DNA of 64,000 nucleotides from Flexamia atlantica. Its lineage: Eukaryota; Arthropoda; Insecta; Hemiptera; Cicadellidae. The notes beneath the pieces were generated by a model. That model saw only the letters and a list, made by a program, of their open reading frames with translations. It made no database searches and had not been told where the DNA came from. Location: positions 8,451,005 through 8,515,004 of the forward strand of contig JAQJVK010000023.1 of the NCBI GenBank assembly GCA_035578135.1. Reading direction: 5' to 3'. Below are positions 54,408 to 64,000 of this stretch, in pieces. How positions within the stretch are numbered: position 1 is the first letter of the stretch; the number at the start of each line of letters is the position of its first letter. The position numbers and the translations under genes are program-made.

Positions 54408-54869
54408 ATGCATACCACATTTTTCCTACAACTGCAGTTCTAATTTTCCAAACAATAAATATAATCACAGTTACTCAGTCCATTGTAGTTGAATGCGCCA
54501 TTATGATTTTGAGGTTATAAACAATGAATAAAAATAAAGACTTTTACAAGAACGAACATGATTTATTGAATACATAGTTTAGCTTATGAATAATAGGAAC
54601 ACGAAATCGTTATCACTTATTACATCCATTTTGTAGCTGAATGCACCAGTTTGAGGTTTTAAACAAGTAGAGCTCAGTCGGAAGCGGAAGGGAGCGCTGT
54701 AGCGCGCCAAGTAACAATGCAATCAACTTGCGAGCGTTAAAGACTTTCAAAAACTTTATCACTCGCTCCTTAGTAAACAGCTGTTTTACAGTTGGTTTTT
54801 GGTGTGTAAACTTAAACTTACGAGCTGTTGCAGGAAAAAACATTTCAACCTTGTACTTGTCTGTTGCAG
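54408..54869. other. Intron before Ig3 exon, nothing recognised
   Basis: Only the acceptor region of the Ig3 exon. Confidence 0.5.
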
Positions 54870-55145
54870 TGCGGCGAGTGCCTCCGTCATTCTCTATCCC
54901 GCCGCCGCCGCAACACGAGGTGATGCTGGGCCAGGACCTGAACCTGACGTGCGTGGCCGTGGGCTCGCCCATGCCCTACGTGAAGTGGCGGCGCGGGCCG
55001 GCCACCGACCTCACGCCTGAGGACAAGCTGCCCATCGGCCGCAATGTGCTCGAGCTCACCGGCATCCAGGAGTCGGCCAACTACACCTGCGTGGCTGCCA
55101 GCGCGCTGGGAGTCATCGAGGCCACCACCCATGTGAAAGTCCAGA
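54870..55145 (+). CDS. Lar: Lar exon for Ig domain 3
   Basis: Coding exon of 276 nt (92 codons), phase 1 at both ends, holding one complete Ig domain. It starts RRVPPSFSIPPPPQHEVMLG, has the first cysteine in LNLTCVAVGSPMPYVKW with the core tryptophan, then LPIGRNVLELTGIQESANYT, the second cysteine (TCVAAS), and ends in ATTHVKVQ. Two N-glycosylation sequons are visible (NLT and NYT), both next to the domain cysteines. The RRVPP start directly after LYVK of Ig2, and MPYVKW, are conserved across LAR, PTPRD and PTPRS. Acceptor CTTGTCTGTTGCAG has a good pyrimidine tract; donor CCAGA|GTGAGT. GC is near 65%, and the antisense frame open over the exon is a composition artefact. A pogo-like element starts about 100 bp beyond the donor. 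Confidence 0.94.
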
Positions 55146-55242
55146 GTGAGTGTCCCCGCTGTTCCGCTGTTTGTCTTGTCAGGGTAGAGTTTTTTTTAAT
55201 TCATTCATTTTGTGCGCGGAAAACCGCTTTCCTTAGCCGGTA

Positions 55243-55718
55243 CAGTAGGACCCCTGACATCCGGCCTCCATACGACCGAGCCCAGGTCGGAACGATTTGG
55301 CCAAATAATCCACCCTATCATGAAAACTATAAGTTATACCTAAATAATGATACGTATCTAATGAATTAAACCCAAAGTAGAGTTTTAAATGTTTTTGGGT
55401 TATTTCAAAATACAAATGTTATTAAAACCAACACACATCACTTGATCACTAATTGATCTCGTTTCACCCATGGGGTTTTTGAGTCACGCCGAATGTACCA
55501 GTACAGCCAGGACACGCTTGCATTTACTAGTATCATCCTGTTTGCTGATAATAAACTGGAGCCATAAAAATAAAGAGATAAAACAGCGTAAACAAACAGT
55601 GAGATATCCAAGAGAGAACCAGAGGGAATTGCGTATGTAGAGTAAAAAATATGAATTGACACGGGCCGATCGGATAAACCGAGGACCAGTAAAACCGAGG
55701 CTGGATATGACTCAACTG
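55243..55718. mobile_element. pogo/Tigger-like short element
   Basis: CAGTAGGACCCCTGACATCC at the left and the complement of CAGTTGAGTCATATCCAGCC at the right, bordered by TA on each side (55241-55242, 55719-55720). ATCC..GCCTC is shared by both ends. The interior is AT-rich and has no recognisable transposase. It starts about 100 bp beyond the Ig3 donor. Confidence 0.6.
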
Positions 55719-55720
55719 TA

Positions 55721-57329
55721 CCTGAGCATGAGCCTTACCTGGCCCCAGCCAGGTTACCCTGGCTGGCAGGATTGACTTAAGACCATCAGACTCGTCAGCG
55801 GCAAAGCCTAACCCATCGAGGAAGGGATTTCCCCCGAGCTTCTAACCAGGGCAAAGCAGAAGGAAAACAAATGTCCTGGAGGACAAGTGCCTCCTGCTGC
55901 AACATCAGGGTGGAGGTCTACGTGAGCTTTGTACGTAGCCTACCCTACCCCTGGCAGCTGAGCCACGTTTTTGAGCCGGAACAGGACATATCGGACTCAC
56001 AGTGATGACACCATGAGCCCAGGGGGATAGCCCTGTGCGTTTCGGACCACATAGAAGTTTTAGAGTGTTGTTTGGATCTTGGTTAGACTGTTAGGCTGTG
56101 GAGGAATGAAAGCCCTAGCATTGCCAGGTAGGCACGTCTTTCTAGGAGTAGTGTGCAGCTTATGGAAGGATGGGATTGTCAGGATGAGAAAGGTTTGATA
56201 AGGTCAGTCAGCCTTGCCCCTTACATTTCCAAACCATCCTCCAGGCTCTCCCGGGGACAACTCACCCTCTAAGCTCCCAAGTACTAGACCTCCCAAGGAT
56301 TCCCGACAAGGAACTCCACCCGGGAGAGAGTCTCCCACATTTCAGAACATTTTGTTGGAAAGAGTCTCACACATTTCAGTTTGCCCTCCAGACTAGCAAA
56401 CGCTTGCCGGGAAAAGGACATTTGCCAGGTAAGGGTCCCTCATCCCTTAACAGAAGGACAGGGATGAGACCCTGGATACAGGGCACAGACCTGACTGGGT
56501 ATCCAAACTTAGCAAGGAATCAAATTTCCCAAAGAGATGAGGAGGAACCAAGGTGAACAAGAAGCTGGTTAATCCAGACAACAAATATACTCAATAGCCC
56601 ATTGACAACTTCTTTACTGATACAGACCAGGCAGAGAGCACTAGGGCCACAGACTGAGTTAGGTTTACTGATACCAACAGAAAATTTGATTTGATACTGT
56701 GACTAACTTAATGAAACTTTCTTTTGTTTATCTTTAACGGTGGTATTTTATACATTTTACATGAGTTATTTAAAATCTTTTAAGGGAATGTGGTCCAAGC
56801 CGCTCAAATTTGTTGTTTGTTTGTTATTTGTCCGAACCAACAACCTCTTGAACCAAAGACCTAGAGGCTAACCATTCCAAGAGGCTAGCAACACACCCAA
56901 ACTGATCTGAATATAAAAATAATCTGGATGATAGGTCAGATTGAAAATGATTATAGGTTTGACTTGTAGCATTGTTAATTGACACATTACCAGATTTTTG
57001 GGCATTCAAACAATAGGATTGACCAATATGGCTCCGATCTCTGACTTTATTATGTTTCTCTAGGCTGAGGTAATTTCCCAACTGATAAAAGAGGTTCCAA
57101 GATGATTTACTTGTACAAAATGGGTGTATGAAATGTTTATTAAATTATTGGCCCATTTCCATAATTCCGATTTTTTCTAAGATGTAAGAAATAACTTTAA
57201 TGACTCATAGACTTCATGGACTTTCTTTTATTTTTTTTACAATCGATTTAGAATTTTCTTTGTAATATTTTTTTCATAGTCATGATTAGCGTGTAAAATG
57301 TATATTCATAGTTTGTTTTGTTTCTACAG
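55721..57329. other. Intron with GC-richer, repeat-like patch
   Basis: About 55725-56620 is near 50% GC with a perfect 9-bp hairpin (CCAGCCAGG / CCTGGCTGG near 55745). It looks like an old mobile element but has no partner here. The rest is AT-rich. Confidence 0.4.
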
Positions 57330-57378
57330 CCTGGACAAAACATCGGATCTTCTTTAAAACAGGGTCTGTTGTTTGCAG
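57330..57378 (+). promoter_or_regulatory. Competing upstream acceptor for FN3-1 exon
   Basis: TTTGTTTTGTTTCTACAG ends at 57329, a better acceptor than the one used in frame (TGTTTGCAG at 57378). The 49 nt between would shift the Lar frame if included. Confidence 0.5.
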
Positions 57379-57660
57379 CGTTACCGGGGCCTCCCACCAA
57401 CATCCAGGTGTCCGACATCACTGCGACCTCCGTCCGACTGACGTGGACCTACCCCTCGGACGACCTGCAGTACTACGTCATCACGTACAAGCCCAAGTAC
57501 GCCAACCAGGCCTTCAGCGAGATCTCGGGCATCATCACGATGCACTACACCGTCCGCTCGCTGAGTCCCTACACCGAGTACGAGATGTATGTGATCGCGG
57601 TCAACAACATCGGGCGCGGGCCTCCGAGCGCGCCGGTCATCGTCACCACCGGAGAGACAG
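57379..57660 (+). CDS. Lar: Lar exon for fibronectin type III domain 1
   Basis: Coding exon of 282 nt (94 codons), phase 1 at both ends, one complete FN3 domain. It starts LPGPPTNIQVSDITATSVRL, has the B-strand tryptophan (LTWTYP), then DDLQYYVITYKPK, NQAFSEISGIITMHYTVRSL, SPYTEYEMYVIAVNNIGRGP and ends VTTGET plus one base. The NQAFSEISGIIT and VNNIGRGPPSAP blocks closely match insect Lar FN3-1. The acceptor at 57378 (TGTTTGCAG) is chosen because it joins in frame to Ig3 (A|CG, Thr). A second acceptor at 57329 has a better pyrimidine tract but would add 49 nt and break the frame. Donor GACAG|GTGATG is weaker than the others in this gene. The exon ends in the same phase as the microexon at 61814. 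Confidence 0.94.
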
Positions 57661-57916
57661 GTGATGTTCACTGAGAAAAAGGATCGAGAAATTTTATTTC
57701 AGTTCGTTGTGGAAAACGATAAAGGGTGTAATATATTGTGTGATGTTTTGAAAACATCAGCTCTCAATAACACGAACCTCAGAAACTGGAAATTCTTTTA
57801 AATTTGAATTACTTTCCATCCCCTAAGAATTACTTTTTTTGACCAGGTCAAAATAAAAAGCATGGGTAACTCAAACAAGTCTACAGAAACTTAGTCAGTA
57901 ACAAGATTACAAGATT
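57661..57916. other. AT-rich intron, nothing recognised
   Basis: No feature seen. Confidence 0.5.
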
Positions 57917-58006
57917 GCACCACAATCATTCTTCACTCATCTTTCATTCATACTTCGCTTAAAATACCTATCTTGGTAGTTCGCCATTTCAAGAAAAGTA
58001 TAAAGT
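57917..58006 (-). repeat. Repeat B 5' fragment
   Basis: Inverted short piece of repeat B: CACCACAATCATTCTTCACT, CTTAAAATACCTATC and TTCGCCATTTCAAG, followed by AAGTATAAAGTATAAA. Confidence 0.6.
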
Positions 58007-58439
58007 ATAAAAACAATTTTACAGTCAGACTTTACCTTTAAAGTTGAAGGAACACAAAAGTTCCCTCTATAACATGAAGTTCAGTAGATAACCCAAATTA
58101 AATTTCCACTGTAATTAATTATATAAATAAAAGTTTTTCTCTAAATCTCAAAGTTTACTCAACGGAACTTGTATAAGCCATAACCCCAGCGTACAGATTG
58201 CCTCGTTCCAATAAGTCATATCAGATCCAACATCATTATTCTTTACTTATGTGATTTGAATTATCACTTGGTTTACCTCTTTAACTTGAACTATGCCGAA
58301 GTCGAACTATATGTAACTCAAAGAAAAATCGTATTCCTGAGGTATTTCAAGTTATTGAGAGTCGACTATTATGCAATGGTTCTCTCGATTACTGTTTTTT
58401 TTTTTCACCCCAATATCCTAAAAGCAATGTCTAATAGGC

Positions 58440-58613
58440 CTATGCAGCGATCTGGAAACCCCAAGGTATCATATCAGCATCAGTTACAAAGGCTAGCTTG
58501 AAAGTGATCGCTCGGAGGGGAAGATTCATTGAATACGAGTAGCTCGCATCTGGGCTTGAACCGACCATTCTGACTGACTGGGCGAGCCTTTACCTCAGTC
58601 ACTTCAGTATTTT
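58440..58613 (-). mobile_element. Possible tRNA-derived SINE
   Basis: Minus strand shows TGACTGAGGTAAAGGC (A-box-like, as in class II tRNA genes) at 58602-58586 and GGTTCAAGCCC (B-box) at 58562-58552, 23 nt apart. The tRNA-like part is followed by unrelated sequence. Boundaries are uncertain. Confidence 0.4.
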
Positions 58614-61600
58614 ACTTTGAATATCTGACATAATAACTACATGTATAAAATTACCTTGAAAAATATAATAATGTTTATTGAAAGTAATGCCTGTCAACTG
58701 AAAAGGAAAAAAGTTGAATCAATATCCATCCATAAGGCAAATGAATCAAGAGCTTCTTAGGTTATTAAAACTCTTTACTTTTACCCAAATGAATATTCTA
58801 TTTTGAAAAGGAAGATTCTGATCCCAAGTCAACTCTGTTTAATAAATTACAGTTCTTAATCCATATCATATTTTCAACAGACATTTATTTATTTAACTTC
58901 TTAAAAAGTTGAAAACTCAAGGGTATAGAGTAATTTACTGTGGGTTGACATCTTTTTAACTTAATATTCTACCATAACCTATCAAATATCTCCAATGTTC
59001 AGTCCATTATGGATGTTCAATTTTTTTAGAAAAAAAATCAAATTTTCTTTTTTCAAAATATTTTTGTGTTTTGTGATGATTTTTGTGTTTTGATGTAAGT
59101 GTCTAGTTTTTGTCTAAAAACAAAACTTTTTGCTGTTTTCATGCTATTTTACCATTGGATTTTACATGTGGATGTAAGTTTGATAGTTGTTTGTCCCACA
59201 ACACTAGATGGTCTCATGCACATTTTCTACTGTAAACGGCACTTTGCACCTTAGAAGAGTATAAAGCAAGCCCTTTTTTTATTCACGGACTTTGACATTG
59301 AACTTTGGCCAACAGTATGCACACATGTTGTATTTTGAACCTTAAGAAATATTACATTAATGTCTTATAAATTAATTGAAAAATAAAGAAACTTATATTT
59401 TAACACAGCATTTAGTCATCTTTTAATAAAATAGAAATATTATTTTAACTACATTTTATATATTTGTCATCAATTTTTAATCTTTTAACTGGGCAATTTT
59501 TGGAATGAATAATTCATTAACCTCTTTGATAGCCTATTTCCAATAAATATTTCCACAGAATCTTTTGTAATCCAAGATCCCTTTGTTGTAGTTTGAATGG
59601 ATCAAATAATACAGACGTAATGTAGGACAGGATGGCGCTAACTGCGCAGTTGTTTTGTTGTGTTATCCAACAAAAGGTATCATCTTTCAACAATTGTGTG
59701 TTGTTGATGGTAATTAATCACTGCGCTTAAAAAGAGGTATATTTTGTTTCGGTTCATTATTCAATTTTCATTTCAACAATTAATTAGGTTTCATTACCCA
59801 GAATATTTTATTTGGTACCATGTATTTAGACAAATTTGCCCTATCCTGGAATTTCTGGAAATTTCTTTGAGAACCTTTTGTCCTTCTTTTTATTTATGAC
59901 TATTTTCACACTGGTGCTAATTTTCAGAAGGTGTGCCCTGATTTGTCTATGTTTCTCCCTTTTTAGGTGAAATTATAAGCGTTAACAATAAAATTCTTGA
60001 AGATTTTTGTAAGTATCTTTTCATAAACTCTAATTAAAACTCAATTATTAATTTTTGATTATTTCCAATTTTCTATTGAAACATAAGTTTACAATGCTGT
60101 AACTTGGCTTTGTGATGCATTTATCTTTATGTCTGCAGATGAAGTATTTTACAATCTTGTTGTTTCATTACTTTTCGACATACTGATATGTTTCAAACAT
60201 TGGAAACCAGTATCCTTGTAATTATCAAAGATTGTCTTGCATTTCGTATAATTACATTATCATCTTTGCAAGGTATCGTGAAATGTCTGCATTCTATTGT
60301 TGTGGTGAAGGTTATTAACAGTTTCATCTTCATTTAATTTTTAATGTTTCATATATATAAATATATATTTATATTCCAAACTCACTGTTCAAGAATTTTA
60401 ATATTATATAAAGAAATTTTAAAAGATTTTAAAGCACCAAATAAGTTGGATGAGTTGTTTAACTCATCAGCTGCTTGCAAAATTATTGTTTACTATTTTG
60501 TATGGGTTGTTAATCAAATAAATGATCATATGTTAACGCAAACACAAATTAACATGTAAAAGGCCCTAAAAACACAAAGTTTTTACAGTTTAACAAAACA
60601 TTTCATTTAGTCATTTCAGCTAAGGTTTAGCAGACGATTTGATGAGTTTACAGTTTTTGCCCCCAGCTTTATTTTGTTATCCCAGTGATACTTAATGAAT
60701 TATCTTTTGAGCGATAATCACATAGCTAAAATCAATCAGATGATATTAAATAGTCTATTACCCTTTGCTAACATTATAATACCTTTATTTTTCAAAAATA
60801 TCAATAAAAATTAGACATTTCAGTTACCTGATAAACATTAAACAAACATACTTGATTTACTAAATGATTTCAAACCTTGCAAACGGAGATAACAAAGTTT
60901 ATGGAAGGAAATTATCAGCCATTTGCACTGAACAGTGTAGGCCTGCAGTGCCCTTGCATGCTCTCTGTCTTCCCCTTATCTTGTTTCTTCTTTATCACTG
61001 TGCCCCAAGTACAAACATTATTCCTTTCTTTCAATTTCCATTTTGCTGCATACTGTTGACCCTAGTTATTTGCTCCCCCATGGGCTTGCTTTTCTATTTT
61101 TTAAATCCACCCCACATTTTGAAATAAATGTTCAGCAACTGATTTATACATACACATTTACTGTTATGATATGTTTTTTCAATTGTTTTCAATTGTAAAT
61201 ATGTTTGGTTTGTAAAGCACATGTAAGGATATTGTTCGCTAACTTTAGATTAATAATAATATGCATACATTTAAACTAAAATTTTTTTAAATATATTTCC
61301 ATGAACAGCATACTTGTAAAGGTCGTCTTGAATGTTTTAAATCAATGACAGTAAATGTGTATATTTGTTTTAGTGTTTTTATAGTGTAAAAACCAAGATG
61401 TATGGGGACAATTAATTAAAGAAGAACTTATGAATAGTTAATTTATAAATATAAGGATAAGTTCAAATTTAACCTTTGTTTTAATAAAAAAAACTTGATT
61501 TTTCTGCATATTCACTTCTGAGAAATGGTTTGGACTTTGTGTGAAGAAAATTTTTAATGAAGAATTAAATAGTAATTTTATTTATAACTACTGAGCATTT

Positions 61601-61785
61601 TTCATGGTTAAAAACTGTAACCAGAAATTGTTTTTTCAATGACAATTTATATGATTTTTGTTTGATGATAAATTATCATCAAACAATAATAATTTATCAT
61701 CATGAAACATCATTAATAACGTTTCTTTAAGCATGTGTAGCTCACAAAATGTGTTATATCGTACAGAAATATATTTTAACAAAAA
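58614..61785. other. AT-rich intron with one perfect palindrome
   Basis: GTTTGATGATAA and its exact complement are separated by one base at 61660-61684, and the word recurs just after. No exon apart from the weak 59967 candidate. The 87-codon open frame at 60864-61127 is unsupported. Confidence 0.5.
59967..60008 (+). other. Weak candidate 42-nt cassette exon in Lar intron
   Basis: A 42-nt segment follows a good pyrimidine tract and acceptor (TTTCTCCCTTTTTAG) and ends at a GTAAGT donor (TTTT|GTAAGT). Entered in phase 1 it is open and stays in phase: G-E-I-I-S-V-N-N-K-I-L-E-D-F plus one base. Against it, the coding bases are AT-rich like the intron, unlike every certain Lar exon here, and no known LAR insert resembles the peptide. 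Fortuitous splice-like sites are common in 4 kb of AT-rich intron. Confidence 0.2.
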
Positions 61786-61813
61786 TACTAATACAATTTT
61801 TATTTTTTTGTAG

Positions 61814-61831
61814 TGGAAACAACAGGAACAA
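61814..61831 (+). CDS. Lar: Probable Lar 18-nt microexon after FN3-1
   Basis: Eighteen bases, TGGAAACAACAGGAACAA, lie between a near-ideal acceptor (pyrimidine run ending TTTTTTTGTAG) and a consensus donor (CAA|GTAAGT). A perfect TACTAAT branch-site motif stands at 61786-61792, with its branch A 22 nt from the acceptor. The length is a multiple of three and the exon takes phase-1 input: the G left by FN3-1 gives GTG GAA ACA ACA GGA ACA A, that is V-E-T-T-G-T plus one base, so the phase is unchanged and no stop arises. It would lengthen the FN3-1/FN3-2 linker by six residues and change the first base of the next junction codon from G to A. The peptide echoes the exon end before it (V-T-T-G-E-T). 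It is probably an alternatively spliced microexon like those of vertebrate LAR-RPTPs, but transcript data are needed. Confidence 0.6.
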
Positions 61832-62101
61832 GTAAGTTGATAATAAATGTCTTAATGGTTTAAATATTTATTGATTTTCTTTTCACATTTCTCATTTTCT
61901 AATATTTTATTTTATTGTTTTCTATAGTTATATCTACATATGTCTCGTGTTTTCTTGGTTGTTTATTTATAACTACAACCAGTTTTATGTTTAATTTTTA
62001 TGAAGTATAAGTTGTGATCCTTTTGTACACCTTGGCTGATGAAGAAAACACTGGTCTGTGATTTCAAATATGGAATATAAAATAGTATATTTTGCAACAA
62101 G

Positions 62102-62200
62102 GGCCGAAAATGAGGTTTTGCAGGCTCGAGATCGTGTTTCAAATTCGAGACGAATTCGAGAATTTGAAACGATCGAGAACTGCAAAACCCTTTCGGCCGA
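62102..62200. repeat. Hairpin of about 100 nt
   Basis: GGCCGAAA, GGTTTTGCAG, CTCGAGATCG and TTTCAAATTC on the left are met by their complements on the right, with about a 10-nt loop near 62150. CpG-rich against its surroundings. Confidence 0.6.
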
Positions 62201-62211
62201 GGTGCGAACGC

Positions 62212-62501
62212 TATTTTTCACCACACTACACAATGAAATATACCCTAAATAATTAAAAAAAACTGATTATTATTTGACTCACTTGAAAACAAAACACAGC
62301 TATCATATGATCGCAACTATCCTGTCTTGAATGCCGTATAATTTTGTGATGTTCTGACGTTGTTTCAAGCAGATAAACTATCAGCTGACTTTCGGCCCTA
62401 GGGCCCCCAACGTTTTCGGTCCTGTGGCGGCAAACGGTGTGTTTCGGTCCGCATTTGACGTTTGTAAAACAGGTGATTTCGTCGTAGTGTGGTGAAAAAT
62501 A
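62212..62501. mobile_element. MITE with perfect 18-bp terminal inverted repeats
   Basis: TATTTTTCACCACACTAC at 62212-62229 and its exact complement at 62484-62501. 290 bp, non-coding. It lies directly beside the 62102 hairpin and contains similar GGCCCTAGGGCCC and TTTCGGTCC words, so the two may be parts of one element. Confidence 0.65.
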
Positions 62502-62510
62502 AATTAATAG

Positions 62511-62930
62511 AGCAGTGATTCAGAATACTAAATTTTTTTTATCCGAATTCAATGGTGCTAACAAAAAACAATAAATTTTATTTTTCTATGTAAAAAACCT
62601 CAAAAACCCCATTTTTGGGGGGTTTATCCCCCTTTACCCCCCCTTCTGGTGGTCCGATCGGGCTGGTTCACAAAGTCATCCGATATTTTTATTACATTCA
62701 GTACAAATCATTACAATTTTACAATAGTGTGCTAGGAATTTCTAGCCATCTACATAGTTATGATGGCTAGCAAAAGAGAAACAAATAAAGAAATAATCTT
62801 TTGTGTCAGTCATTAATTGTAGAGATAACTGCGGCGGGTCGCTGCAGCGTGTGCCGGCTGTGACTTTACATGTCTGTACCAAATTTCACTAAGAACGGAC
62901 CATATTTACGGCCGCTATCGTGTTAACAGA
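62511..62930 (-). mobile_element. Repeat A copy 6, truncated and interrupted
   Basis: Reverse-strand middle part of repeat A: AGCAGTGATTCA, the ACCCCATTTTTGGGGGG block, GGTCCGATCGGGCTGGTT, then about 170 bp of foreign sequence (about 62692-62865), then ACATGTCTGTACCAAATTTC and GGCCGCTATCGTGTTAACAG. It lacks both family ends. Confidence 0.75.
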
Positions 62931-64000
62931 ACTTGATGTGTAATTTCAATTTTTTTGTAATTGCAAACTAAATTTTTATCCTTTTTTACTCCTTGACTGA
63001 TAAGGAAAGTACTTCTTAGGGATTTTGGACAGGGAAAATATAAAAATATAAAAATTAAAAAACAAAAAAATTTGATAGTGATTTTTTTTATAATTGCAAA
63101 CTACATTTTTATAATCTTCACTAAAATTAAACAAAATAAATCTCAATTTTTTTACTTTTCCAGAAAAAACCTCACAATCTTTAGCCCCATAATTAAACCA
63201 TCTCCTTCACTGGGTGACATCCGATCCTTGGTACAACATCGGGGGAGACGGGGGACAATGAGCGCGGGCGACAAGAGGACAAATGGACCTGATTGGGCGG
63301 AGGGGGGACCCGTAAATTTATTTGTCGCAGGAAACGCCGGACATTGTACAGATGGCGGACATTGTTTATATCCCGACACCCTGCGGTCATTAGTTTCCCC
63401 CGAGCTGTGTACTCAGGAAAAATACTCGGACATCCGACACCACGATGGACAGACTGCTTCTATTTCCAGCCGAATTTACGTCCGATGATAAGGCTTCAGT
63501 TTTATTGCTCCGAATTTTTCTGCGGATTTATTACTGGGGAATTTTGAATTGGGTGGGTTAAAAACCCAATTACAATCAATTTTCAATTTGTGTTTTATGT
63601 TTAAAATCTAAAATAATTTCTGGCGATTATTTGTGCGTAAAAAGGGTTTTGTTGTTGTTTTAATATACTTATGGATATTTTATTATATCGAAAGTATTGT
63701 TGTACCTTGAAATGATGATTATTTTTTATTTATTCAATTATTTACCCAATATAAAAACTAAATAAAACATGTATAATCCATTTTTCTCCAACATTTTCCT
63801 CACATTTCAAAAATGTCTGTAAATATTCACGTTCTTATGACTATGAATAATTTTAATTAACTTAAAAATAATTAAAACCTATAATTTTTTATGTATTTTA
63901 TATAAACAACATAATTAAAAGATTGCTATAATAAGGCATCCTAAATTTGTTTCCTGAACAAAATACTGTAAATTTTACTTTTGATAAATAATAATAAACT
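62931..64000. other. Intron with GC-richer patch, no exon recognised
   Basis: About 63190-63490 is GC-rich, open for 138 codons on the plus strand (63072-63488) and follows a pyrimidine tract plus CCAG. The peptide shows no FN3 or other domain, and the expected FN3-2 sequence is absent. Not called as coding. Confidence 0.4.

Larger units (their letters stand above)
39846..54869 (+). other. Lar: Lar 15.0-kb intron between Ig2 and Ig3
   Basis: Intron between LYVK of Ig2 and VRRVPP of Ig3, the position of vertebrate mini-exon meB. Its first kilobase is the donor-bearing 52-bp minisatellite. No convincing 12-nt meB-like exon was seen. It also contains a repeat A fragment, a foldback element, two Harbinger-like MITEs and a probable SINE. 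Confidence 0.85.
55146..57378 (+). other. Lar: Lar 2.2-kb intron between Ig3 and FN3-1
   Basis: Contains a pogo-like element (55243-55718) and a GC-richer non-coding patch (55725-56620). It ends with two competing acceptors at 57329 and 57378. Confidence 0.85.
57661..61813 (+). other. Lar: Lar intron between FN3-1 and microexon
   Basis: About 4.2 kb of AT-rich intron with a short repeat B fragment, a probable SINE, the weak 42-nt cassette candidate and a perfect palindrome. It ends in a TACTAAT branch motif, a pyrimidine tract and TAG. Confidence 0.6.
61832..64000 (+). other. Lar: Lar intron (5' part) after microexon
   Basis: The start of the next intron; the FN3-2 exon is not reached. It contains two adjacent foldback structures, an interrupted minus-strand copy of repeat A and a GC-rich non-coding patch near 63190-63490. 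Confidence 0.55.

Noticed and set aside
54887..57671. Minus-strand open frames opposite Lar exons (54887-55132, 57381-57671)
   Set aside because: Arg/Gly/His/Asp-rich shadows created by the high GC of the real exons.
63072..63488. 138-codon frame in a GC-rich patch as the next Lar exon
   Set aside because: It does not contain the conserved FN3-2 tryptophan or tyrosine blocks; most of its N-terminal part is translated AT-rich intron.

Overview
This is a eukaryotic genomic window, almost certainly from an insect. It holds a stretch of one gene on the + strand: the receptor-type tyrosine phosphatase Lar. Four exons are unambiguous. They encode the two halves of Ig domain 2, all of Ig domain 3 and fibronectin type III domain 1 (10778-10972, 39735-39845, 54870-55145, 57379-57660). 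All four begin and end in phase 1 and have lengths divisible by three, so they join into one reading frame. A well-formed 18-nt microexon follows at 61814-61831. The gene starts upstream of position 1 and continues past 64000: Ig1, the remaining FN3 repeats, the transmembrane segment and the phosphatase domains are not here. The exons are GC-rich, with third codon positions almost all G or C, inside AT-rich introns. The insect call rests on the close match of the FN3-1 and Ig3 residues to insect Lar and on the transposon content. I cannot name the species.

Everything else is intron, more than 98% of the window: partial intron (1-10777), 28.8 kb (10973-39734), 15.0 kb (39846-54869), 2.2 kb (55146-57378), about 4.2 kb (57661-61813), partial intron (61832-64000). 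The introns are full of mobile and tandem repeats. The most frequent is an unnamed dispersed family, here 'repeat A', that carries an internal microsatellite. There are five + copies (253-2718, 13706-14432, 16206-17395, 28637-29406, 29517-30431), one - copy (62511-62930) and one - fragment (42497-42655). In the first copy the microsatellite has become about 1,760 bp of GT. Other elements are TA-flanked pogo- and mariner-like elements, TTA-flanked Harbinger-like MITEs, foldback elements, two probable tRNA-derived SINEs and a decayed LINE reverse transcriptase. An 88-bp minisatellite fills 23067-25827.

The most interesting structure is around the short Ig2b exon at 39735-39845. Its 5' splice site has been caught up in a 52-bp minisatellite of about 19 units that repeats a donor-like sequence, and an acceptor-like sequence, in almost every unit. 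Its 3' splice site is preceded by two look-alike acceptors. The two long introns on either side lie at the positions where vertebrate LAR-family genes splice mini-exons meA and meB. I found no convincing insect counterpart of either, but the 18-nt microexon after FN3-1 suggests that the gene uses microexons. No bacterial-type genes, operons, CRISPR arrays or intact second gene were seen.
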